DNA from: Coriolopsis trogii
Lineage: Eukaryota > Basidiomycota > Agaricomycetes > Polyporales > Polyporaceae
Direction: 5' to 3'
Length of the DNA stretch: 64,000 bases
Assembly: GCA_020543525.1 (NCBI GenBank)
Contig: JAHYIO010000039.1
Coordinates: forward strand, 2,232,001 to 2,296,000
The translations under genes were made by a program, and so were the position numbers. Under the pieces are notes generated by a model, which was not told the origin of the DNA, did no database searches, and saw only the letters and a program-made list of their open reading frames with translations. Below are positions 12,133 to 20,989 of the stretch, piece after piece; position 1 is the stretch's first letter; each line of letters opens with the position of its first letter.

Positions 12133-12363
12133 CATGGCGTGCCTACGACAGTTGGTTCTTATAGCGCACGACGTTGACCTGTTCCATTGCCCATGTATCG
12201 CGTCCCCTTGCTTCCATGCTGATATTGTGAAAAGTATTGTGGCTCGCCAAAGGGCAACGTGGAATTGCCGCGATGTGATATCTGAGCGCTTGACATGCAT
12301 TATAGGCGCCTGAATGGGCACTCATCGACATCGCTCTGCCAGTGCCAGTGCCTCTACAAGCCA

Positions 12364-13653
12364 TCACTGCAGTTCGGAATACGGTGGAGGATATGTTTCG
12401 GAACACGCTTCCTCGTTCACGCGCACGCTTACTCTGTCTCCACCACCATCTTCATCCCATGAATGTCGCTCGCCTGGCCGTCCTCCCGCAAGACGCACCC
12501 CCGCGTCGGTCTCGTACCTCCGACTTCTCTGACCGGATCGCTCTCCTTCTCTGTTCTGGCTACTCTGGTTGTCCCTCGACATTCCTTCATCCTCCTCTGG
12601 GAAGCGATCTGCGATATCCATGGATCCTTGTGGAGGATGTAGTGCGAGAGTTGGATACGAAATGCGGGTTGGTATAGGGGCGTTATGAGGTGTGTCTCCT
12701 TCATGTTCAAGCAGCGACTCTCCGCCCTTTCCCAACGATGCCGGCGAGACTAGCGTGCTTGTGCTCACCGCTGTGATGCGTCGCTCCGAGACCGATGTCC
12801 TGTAAGACATGGCGGGCGACACATCGCTGTCCGTCGTTCTTTCTGGCGCAACGGTCGAAGCGGGATCGCCTTCAGCTTCTACCGCAAGCCCGTCAGTGGT
12901 AGTCGACGTATGAAATGGCAGTAGGCACCCACGAGAGCTGCTCCCAGGCTTCCGAACACGCTTGCGGAGGAGGATGCGATGCAGACATATGAACATGCCG
13001 ATGAGTGCAACGGCGGCTGCTATGGCTATTCCGGCGGCGAGTCCCGGACTTATGCCCTTGTGTGTTGTGGATAAGGAGTGTTGACCCTGGACCGGGGTCG
13101 GTCGCGAAGTCACCGCAGATGAAACTGTCTGCGATGACTGCGCGGAGGTATATATCGTGGATACGATTGTGGTTGGGATGTCGACTGTGGAGACGAGTGG
13201 TATGGGTATAGACGAGCGACTCGGGCTTCCCCCAGTTGACTGAGTCACGGGGGTAGAATGGATGGATGAGGAGATTGGGGACGCGCGTTGTGTTGGCCCC
13301 TCGTCCGGTGACGTCGTGGTCGGCTTGCTGGAGCTTGTCGTACTGCTCTGCGTCGGAATCGGCGGGGACGTGAGGAAAAATGTTGTTGGCATGTCCAACA
13401 CGGGAACTGTGCTAACGAGCAGAGGGTTTGTGAATCCGCTGTTAGTGGGCGCATCTGTCTCGCCGTTGTCGTTCGGTCCGGGGCGACGTCCCCCTCTCCA
13501 CTGTCCTCGACGCCTAGCCTCGAGCTCGAGTACTGGAAAGGCGGATTCAGTGGCCATAGTGGCGATTATAGCATGGAAGGCTGGACGACCGAGGAGGGGG
13601 ATGATGAGAGTACTGGGAGGGGATTTGACCACATATACGATACCCTCCGTCAT
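12364..13653 (-). CDS. Mucin-like single-pass membrane protein with PPPY tail (copy C)
   Basis: A single long frame of 429 codons, the longest uninterrupted member of the cluster. After an N-terminal part without clear homology comes a Ser/Thr/Pro-rich stalk (TQSSTTSSSKPTTTSPDEG and similar). The transmembrane helix is SPGLAAGIAIAAAVALIGMF, followed by RILLRKRVRK. The cytosolic region of about 200 residues carries YETDAGVRLAGGRPG, an acidic linker and ETYPPPYSELQ at the C-terminus. The most N-terminal 30 residues may be non-coding or a poorly read first exon; the start at 13651-13653 is only the first ATG of the frame. Role inferred as a cell-surface sensor or adhesin with a WW-domain-binding tail. 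Confidence 0.7.
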   Translation of the reverse strand: MTEGIVYVVKSPPSTLIIPLLGRPAFHAIIATMATESAFPVLELEARRRGQWRGGRRPGPNDNGETDAPTNSGFTNPLLVSTVPVLDMPTTFFLTSPPIPTQSSTTSSSKPTTTSPDEGPTQRASPISSSIHSTPVTQSTGGSPSRSSIPIPLVSTVDIPTTIVSTIYTSAQSSQTVSSAVTSRPTPVQGQHSLSTTHKGISPGLAAGIAIAAAVALIGMFICLHRILLRKRVRKPGSSSRGCLLPFHTSTTTDGLAVEAEGDPASTVAPERTTDSDVSPAMSYRTSVSERRITAVSTSTLVSPASLGKGGESLLEHEGDTPHNAPIPTRISYPTLALHPPQGSMDIADRFPEEDEGMSRDNQSSQNREGERSGQRSRRYETDAGVRLAGGRPGERHSWDEDGGGDRVSVRVNEEACSETYPPPYSELQ

Positions 13654-14190
13654 CTCGTATTTTGTGAATCAGACTCTGATATATGTATCAGACAAGACTC
13701 GTCCCTGAGCTGTCATGTATGTATTGGATCTGTCGTCTGCGGTTGCAGTTGAACATCGTCCTCTCGGAATCATGATCTCTTGCCTTCTATGACGACTACT
13801 ATACGCGAGGCACATGTCTTATAGAGGCCATATACTGGTATCGTCTTGCCCATGGCGACACGAGATGCACACCGTCTGATTGCTTTCAAGGATGCTGTTG
13901 ACGGATGCAATATCGAGTGTCGGAGGGAAGGTGCATACTCTTCCTCGACTCGGAGGCCTAACCCCCTGTGGTATCATCTACGCTTCTATTCTTGATTATC
14001 TCGAGAGGGGCATGGATGTTGACGTGCACCGTAGGCGTCTCGAACCGCATGTCCTCCGATGTTCCTTGTTACCCATTGCACGGAGACCTACATCTCGATG
14101 CCTCTCCCATGCACTGTCCTGCGCACTGACTGGATTTGCTTTGTGCGACGAACATGGGTATAGATACAAGTGCGTACAGAAACGAATAGG

Positions 14191-15379
14191 TCAATGCGAG
14201 AACCGCACTTCGCGGTAGGGCGGCGGGAGTGTACTCGAAGTGTCGTCCTCGACGTCGTCTTCCTCCTCATCTTGTATGGGCAACTCAACTCCGGGCCGTC
14301 CTCCGGCGAGTCGAACGCCCGCGTCCGTCGCGTGCCTCGGGGTCCTTCCGACGACGCGCTCACCATCGTCTCCTCCACCGATGTGTTCATATTCTCTGTC
14401 GCTATTCACGCGGTCGGGCTGTCCCGAGCTGTTAACCCGCCTGCTTGATACGTCCGCCGGGCCTCCCCTCCCGAGTTCTCTGGACTTCGGCAGACTGTCG
14501 TTGGCCTGTGGCACTTGAGTTAGAGGTGAACGTGCGTTCGCCGTGTTGGAGGAATGGTATGTGGCACGGTTTGTGTTGCTGTCTGCTGAGTAGCGCTGCG
14601 GGCTTGCCTCGGTTGTCACGGGCAGATAGCTGTCGTCCGGGCCACCTTTCATCTCAGCAGATGGCTCGGGCGAGTCGTCCGCCTTCGGATCTGGTCCAAG
14701 AATCGGCGCAGCTAGTATGTTGCTGGTTCCAGTCTCGGGAGCTGCGCGTACCACACACATCAATGATTTGACGTTTAGGTTACTTATGTCTTCGGTGATA
14801 CGCACTGCATAGATTCTTGGCACTCAACGTCGATGTTGCGATGTGGCCCCGCGTCCTCCGTCGTCTCAGGTGTAGTATTACGAGGAGTGTCCCGACTACC
14901 ATGACTGTTACCGTACAGGCGATGGCGATGGCCACCGCTGAACTCGTCTTGAGGTCCGAGTGAGAAGGTATTGTCTTGCGGCACCTGACTGACGGCTGCT
15001 GGCTGTCAGATTGCTGCTGACTACTGAACGACATGAATGTGAGTATCTCACTTTCAGTAACTATGCTATATGAAGATGCGCTGTAGGGAACGTTTGCGAA
15101 GGCACTATTGGTTGAAGCCGTGTGAAGAAGGGAGTGTGAAGTGGGGAATTGAATGGTGCTCAGATGCTGTACGACGGACGGTCGCATGAGATACGGGCCT
15201 ATGGGTCCCATGTGCCGTGTCGCTTCAGAAGGCTGGTTCGAGCTTTGTAGGTCGCGTACACCTAAGAGAGCAGCCACATGATTCTGTAATGTTCTTGTTG
15301 ACTTGGAATCACCATGAGACACGATGAAGAATCCACTAGGTTGTGACGAAGGCGTCGTTGAGAGTGAGGTGGTAGTCAT
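14191..15379 (-). CDS. Mucin-like single-pass membrane protein with PPPY tail (copy D)
   Basis: Two exons, 15379-14806 and 14741-14191, give 374 residues in frame. The extracellular part is Ser-rich with few charged residues. The membrane helix is SAVAIAIACTVTVMVVGTLL, with a basic stop-transfer HLRRRRTRG. The intron (64 nt) falls shortly after the helix, as in copies A, B, E, G and the 58.5-kb gene. The tail ends HATDAGVRLAGGRPG, a linker of Asp/Glu runs and STLPPPYREVRFSH. No signal peptide is visible after MTTTSLSTTPSS; either an upstream exon is missing from this model or the protein inserts with a single internal signal-anchor. Confidence 0.75.
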
Positions 15380-15755
15380 TTAGATAGTGAGGGGTACAGT
15401 TCTCGAGACAATATACTATCGTCTCTTTGAGCGATCCCGACGACTCGATGTGATCTGTCCTTAACGGTCTCGTGTTGCGAGGACAACGCAGATGCAGTAT
15501 GGCGGGGATCAGATATCAAACCGGAGGGAAGTTATCTCTAGAGCTACGAGTAGTGACAGCGTGGACATACATTATCCATATTTCGGGCACTCCGTGTGAC
15601 TGCCGGTGCTTCTGTTCTTGTTCATCGCAAGAATCATGCCGAAGTCAAGTTGGCCCAAACCTTCCTTATTCCATATGTAAGTAGTGCCGCCAGATTTTCT
15701 CCTCCTATTTCTATCGCGTAATCGAAGCCTGTGGATATCCATACAACGTGGTAGA

Positions 15756-16918
15756 TCAATGCGAGAAACGTATCTCACTGTATGGCGGTGGAAGTGTAGA
15801 AGCGTCTCCCTCAGTCCACTGAGTCTCCTCATCTTCTCCATAGTGAGCCGCGCTTCCCACTCGTCCTCCTGTCAAACAAACACCTGCGTCTATTGCATGC
15901 TGGCAACCCCTTCGAAGACTGTTCAGCTCCCCGCCTGTGCTGCTATGATTAGCAGCCGATTTGGGATCATATATTGCCCCGGCAGTGTTTTGTCCAGGTC
16001 CAGAGAGAGAAGCTCGGCCATGCTCCGGCGGCGCTTCCTCACCCAGGGACGCATCATGGATGTGACCGGCAAAATCTGGAGGTGCGGCAGACTCTGTACT
16101 ATCAGCTACGGAAACAGGTAAGCCAGCTATTAGAACTCGAGATGTGATGAATATCACGCACCTCGCGAGCCAGCACTTGCACTATCCACCCGACTCGGCT
16201 TCCTCCTTCGCCTCGAGCCACACACAAGCAGCATCCCTATCCCAATGACGCCTACCACAATACCTACTGCTATGCCCGTTATAGCTCCCGTACTCAGTCC
16301 ATCATGAATTACGGGAGGATTGCCTGCAGAGATAATGCCTGTAGCGGAAACGTGAGAAATACAAATGGATGAGTAGAGGGTCAAACATGTAACTTGTCTC
16401 CGTGATAGTATTGAATGTGTCGGTCGTGCTCAGGCTCCGATTTGAGGTAGACACAGTGAGGGATTGCTTCTGTGACGCGAGGGTAAGAATTGAGCTTGAT
16501 ATCCCATCTGTATTTGCTGTGCTCGTCGTAAGTGTTTCTATCGCTCCAGACTCTGAGTACGGCGCGGATGTGAGATTGCAATGCACCGGGGTACAAAGAA
16601 GATCACTTCACCTAGAGGTGATTTTAGAGACTCTGAGCCAAAAGCACTGATTGAGGTGGGCGCGGTATGGCTCGCGACACTACTGAAACTACTGTCGGAG
16701 GATGTGTCCGAGACCGAGGCCGCCTCCGATATGATGGCGCTGATACCTCTAGTCGGCCCCGTAGTTGGTAGTGACATAGAACTTGGGGTTGTTACGCTAT
16801 CGGTAGGAACATTGAGAATTTTCGATAGCCAGGCGGAGAAAGAATTAACAGAGGGGTGCTGGGTGGGCTCCGGCTTGGTGGCACTACTAGTACCGGTGAT
16901 ACTCGCCAAAGCCGTCAT
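15756..16918 (-). CDS. Mucin-like single-pass membrane protein with PPPY tail (copy E)
   Basis: Four exons (16918-16612, 16552-16394, 16323-16162, 16105-15756) splice in frame to 325 residues. Two Ser/Thr-rich extracellular exons precede the membrane exon STGAITGIAVGIVVGVIGIG, followed by GSRRRRKPSR. The final exon encodes the cytosolic tail with HAIDAGVCLTGGRVG, an acidic linker and STLPPPYSEIRFSH. The signature box is the most divergent of the set (Ile for Thr, Cys for Arg, Thr for Ala, Val for Pro), yet the PPPYSEIRFS end is intact. The start at 16918 is the first ATG of the exon and lacks a signal peptide. An AT-rich TTTAAA lies about 100 bp upstream. Confidence 0.75.
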
Positions 16919-17635
16919 GACGTACTCGTAGTAACTGCCAGTAGGTGGTCGATGACCTGAAGAATGACGGGGGAGGGACAGCGGAGACCATGATACCTAC
17001 GATACATCGTCGAGTCTTTAAATGCCAGGTGGGACGTGATCAGTGGAGTGGATGGTATGAGGCCTCAGCATGTCTGACACGTAACCGACAATGTGGAACA
17101 GGGAAGATAGATAAGTACGCCGCGTACACTTGAAATTCTCAACATCTGAATGTTATGGAAGATAGAATACCAAAGAGTACCGGGTCTTTCCGGTAGACTT
17201 CTACTAGTAGGTGTGATCCCCAGGTTAGTACAATCGGAAATTCTCAGGCAAGGTCTGGCAGCAATCTGTCTACTTACCGTCTCTATCAAGGCTCGCCTGG
17301 TGCCATCTATCCAAAGATGCCTCTTCCGCCACTTCTCGATGATGTATGTCCGTGGACATTCTTTCCTTCCGTGAATCGCCGATATCATGTCCCAGTGGCT
17401 GCCGCAGACAGGTAAGTCGTCACTCGCATGTGGGCTCTCGTTGATCAAAATGAGTCGCTTAAAAATAACAGACAGCGGCCTGGAAGTGTAGAGGCTCGTC
17501 CTCCTCTCGAAGTGCTAAGCCCCGACGCCACTGGACTGGGGGTTCGTGACGTGCCTTCAAATTCCGGCTCCAACGACATGATCACTACCGCGTCCGTCTT
17601 AGCGAGAGATATCGTGGGTGTTGGGGTTTAATCAG
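16919..17635. other. Intergenic with duplicated segment
   Basis: No gene could be supported. The part at about 17248-17345 is similar to 18196-18303 (see the repeat entries), which suggests copies E and F arose with their upstream DNA in one tandem duplication. Confidence 0.5.
17248..17345. repeat. Tandem segmental duplication, unit 1
   Basis: The stretch beginning gcaaggtctggcagcaa and continuing through ctgtctact and the block gtgccatct aligns with 18196-18303, with scattered mismatches and small gaps. On the minus strand both copies contain a donor-like GTRAGTAGACAG. Each copy lies upstream of a PY-tail unit (E and F), about 950 bp apart. Confidence 0.6.
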
Positions 17636-18036
17636 TCAACTCGAGAACCGCACTTCACTGTAGGGCGGAGGGAGTGTACTCGATGAATCATCCTCAAGTT
17701 CCTCGTTACATATGTCTGCACCTGGCCGCCCTCCAGCGAGACGAAGGCCTGCATCTGTTGCGTGCCTCACAGTCCTTTCACCGACGGGTTCCTCATATTC
17801 CTCTCCAGGAAGGCCTGCGGGTCCTACTTCGCAACTTGTATTGCTTGGCCGTTCATGTAGACCCGTTTTCGCCCTTGGTAGCTGAGGTCGAGGGGAATGC
17901 ACGTATGGCGAGATACTAGGCGCATTGTATGTGGCGTTGTCTGAGTCCATGTCGATAGCTGACCGACGTTGCTCGATTGCAGAAAGATGTTTCTCGTCGA
18001 AGGCAGGCATCATCGTGTGCAGATCCGTGCCACCGC
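17636..18036 (-). pseudogene. PPPY-tail fragment without ectodomain or membrane helix (copy F)
   Basis: One exon-like frame, opening after a CAG acceptor at about 18037, encodes only the cytosolic tail: an Asp/Ser/Pro-rich linker, then HATDAGLRLAGGRPG, a short acidic stretch and STLPPPYSEVRFSS. The tail is well preserved, with only Val-to-Leu in the box. The roughly 420 bp up to the neighbouring gene contain no hydrophobic membrane exon and no Ser/Thr-rich stalk in any minus frame. It is most likely a truncated copy; a small soluble tail-only protein started at the ATG pair near 18013 cannot be excluded. Confidence 0.6.
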
Positions 18037-18195
18037 CTGAGAGTACGGCGACCTCATGTGGTGGCTCGAGGGAAATTGGCGAATAGGTTCCAGGGCGGCA
18101 GAAGGACGAAACAGATTGACGTAAGCTGTACTACAGCCACTGTGTTTGCTAGATAATTACAATGAGCGAACCCCAATGTCAATATCGTTGCCGCG

Positions 18196-18303
18196 TTCGT
18201 GCAAAGTCTGGCGGCAAACTGTCTACTCACCATCTCTATCAGCTTCCGTCTAGTGCGAGTGCCATCTGTCCAAGCGCCTCACGTTGTCTCTCCCGCCGCT
18301 TCG
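18196..18303. repeat. Tandem segmental duplication, unit 2
   Basis: Partner of 17248-17345. The shared blocks include caaagtctggcggcaaact, gtctactcaccatctctatc and gtgccatctgtcca. It lies upstream of tail fragment F. Confidence 0.6.
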
Positions 18304-18454
18304 GTTCCATATGTTGATGCAGTTTCTTCTTCTCGACTCCTCGATGAATCGGAGAGACGACCCAATCACTGACGGCGATAGCCTCAGAAACCAAGGATAG
18401 CATCGCATGTGGCCCCTTATCCGTGATCGCCATGACATTGCCCGCACGGCCGAG

Positions 18455-19652
18455 TTACTGAGAATACCGTATCTCACTATATGACGGCGGAAGCGTGCAA
18501 GTCTCGTCCTCGTCCGACTCTTCGTCTCGAATCGCCGAGCCCGGACGTCCTCCCGCGAGACGGACACCCGCATCCGTGGCATACCTCTGAACTCCGGCCT
18601 CCATGACGTGCTCTCCGTGAACGCGTCCGGTTTCGTGTGGAGGATCGCCCTGCTGAGCGCCGTCCATGAGCGTGGATGTACTTGACGATGCCGGGTCGTG
18701 TCTCCGCTCTCCTTTCTCGCTGAGCGGATTGGATAGTGGAGGACAAGCTGCTACGCCTTCGTCGTCGTCGCGCATAGAGGCTGTCGAGTTACTTCCTCTC
18801 AGTAGACCGTAGTGAGCACAGACTCCGTAGTAGTCCACGTACCACGCCTGGGGTCGTCATCCTCCCGCGGTGTGTTTTCCCGACTCCGCCTTCGCCGTCG
18901 CCTAAAGGCTAGGAAGAAGAGAACGCCGATTCCCACTATCGTCACAACCGCACCGCCAGATATCCCGGCTATGGTGCCCGCTGCGAGGCCGTGTGGTGCA
19001 GGAGGGTACGCTGTCGAGACGACGTCTGTCGGAATCTGCATATCAGAGTGTGCCTCAAGGACAGTGAATGCGTGAACGTTACTCGTCACTGTGATGGTAT
19101 CGGTACCGTTGCTTGCGCTCTGCGTCTGAACAGAGAACACCGTCGTAGGTGACTCGTCCGCGGCCGTGGAGAGAATGACCGCGGTAGGAAGGCGATCGAT
19201 CGTCCTCGAGCTGGACGCGACATCTTGTCGGAGCGTCGTCACACTCGCTCTTACGACCGCTGTACGAATGTACAGTCACAACGTGTACGATGTACGAACT
19301 CGTAAGGCTCACTGGTGGACGATGGATCGGCGCGACTCGCGACAGGTGTCTGTTCGACAAAGGAAGAGGTTTCACGGGCCTCAGAGAGGCTGCGGGTACT
19401 TGACACGGGCTCTGGGTCGGCGAGAGGGAACGTGGGGGCTGGTGTCGATGCTGCACCTTCCGTGGAAGAGATCGGTGGTGGTAATGTCGACGTCGAGCCG
19501 TCCCCAACGACAAAATGTGTAGAAAAATGAGCCTTGAAGGTGAAATCGGTGCTGAACTCGACGTGCTCCCTTGCCAGGACATCCATCTGCGGACCGCATC
19601 GCGCGATAGATTGCGGAGAGACGGGGGTCAGAGGCGAGGATACGGGCACCAT
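18455..19652 (-). CDS. Mucin-like single-pass membrane protein with PPSY tail (copy G)
   Basis: The last two exons are clear. The membrane exon ends at 18843 and contains HGLAAGTIAGISGGAVVTIV, then FRRRRRRSRE. A 47-nt intron (18842-18796) joins it to the tail exon 18795-18455. The tail carries YATDAGVRLAGGRPG, an acidic linker and TCTLPPSYSEIRYSQ. Here the third Pro of PPPY is Ser, which still satisfies PPxY. The upstream Ser/Thr-rich exon (19652 to about 19290) includes VVGDGSTSTLPPPISS. It is joined through a small intron near 19245-19290 whose exact sites are uncertain. The start at 19650-19652 is the first ATG downstream of a TATATAGG box at about 19708-19715. Codons 18-34 upstream of it read as Gly-Ser repeats and are taken as leader. 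Confidence 0.7.
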
Positions 19653-19867
19653 AGTGAGAAAGTCAGAGCCAGAGCCAGAGCCAGAGGCAGGGGTCCGAGT
19701 CTGCGCCCCTATATACATAACGCACCCGTACGAAGTTGATGTGCCAGTGGCGCGACATCATCGTACGGATGGTTTCATGGCGACATCGTCTAGGCAGAAG
19801 AACATCAGTAGGGTCCCACTTCTCGTTGACAGCTAGGTTCGGTGCCTATGTAGGCGACTTGTATCCT

Positions 19868-20215
19868 CTACGAAAGCACAAAACTTGTATAGGCTCCCCC
19901 GACCCGTTGCACAACGGATCCTGCAATCTGCCAAAACATCGAGTCCGTGTACTTGACCGAGACGTCGTAGTGCGATCCAGGTACCCATCTCAAACGCAGA
20001 CTCGCAGCCCGAGGATCCCGCGTCCCCCAGTCAAAAAAGCTCACCGGCCAAATCACTCGTCCGGACGACTCCAGCTCAAACCAAGCACTCACCCCTGGGC
20101 CGCCGACGGTCACTCTCCCAGCCATGACATCTTCATCAAGGTTCACGATCGCTCTGATCACCATCTGTCCGCGTGGCAGGCCTTCTCGGTCGCAGAGGCT
20201 CGCACCCGCCGTGAT
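19868..20215 (-). CDS. Hypothetical protein exon, possibly part of a broken gene
   Basis: On the minus strand the frame opening after a TAG at 20216-20218 encodes about 115 residues of ordinary globular composition (CDREGLPRGQMVIRAIVNLD, VTVGGPGVSAWFELESSGRV, LRWVPGSHYDVSVKYTDSMF) and stops at 19868. The frame just upstream, one base out of phase, also looks protein-like (EYMLDRVRALWHAQ, LPGEPFDPLLEA). This would fit either a short intron ending in CATAG or a frameshift. No family was recognised and no start codon can be chosen. It lies upstream of copy G and could instead be an unrelated gene remnant. Confidence 0.3.
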   Translation of the reverse strand: MTAGASLCDREGLPRGQMVIRAIVNLDEDVMAGRVTVGGPGVSAWFELESSGRVIWPVSFFDWGTRDPRAASLRLRWVPGSHYDVSVKYTDSMFWQIAGSVVQRVGGAYTSFVLS

Positions 20216-20989
20216 CTATGACGCGCTTCCAACAGCGGATCGAACGGTTCACCTGGAAGAACGTGGTCGTGAACAGAACAAGAACGTACCTGCGCATGCC
20301 ACAGAGCGCGGACGCGATCGAGCATGTACTCCGGCCCGGCACCGGCCCTAAACCTGTAAAGAGTGCACGCCCTTTCGCCATGAAAAGAAGACTGGGTGCT
20401 GGGTGTGTTAATTGAATTCACGCAGTCGTGACCGACAGAGAAGCAGACAGAGGATGTGGATTCATTAGATCGTACAGTATGTGCATGAAAGCCTACTTGG
20501 GTCGGACGCGACGTTAGCGACTCGGCGCCACGAGACATGAGACCAGACGAAAGCAAAGCAAAGAGAAATCCTGAACGGATCGATATCCGGAGGGCCCGGG
20601 ATAGCATGAGGATGGTCGCGAGAAGACATGTGGGACGGGACGTACGGAAACGACGATAGCAAAGCGCACAGAGTGAAACAGAGTGAGGTGGAGAGATGTG
20701 CAGAGAGATAACAAGGGGGAAGGGGCAGATAGGAATCGGTAGGATGGGGGCCCGGAACCGGGATGCGCGACAGCGACGGCGACGGCGAATAGCGGAGAGA
20801 GGAAGCGGGAATAAAAACATATGTACAGTCAGTAACACTAGGTGCGCGATAGCAGAACAAGCCAGCTCAGCAGATCAAAGCAGAGGGAGGGCGAGAGAGA
20901 GAGAGAGGGCGAGAGACGGAAGAGATCTGACGAGAGAGAAGAGAGACGAAAGAGACCGAAAACCCACACGCGCACACGCGCACACGCGC

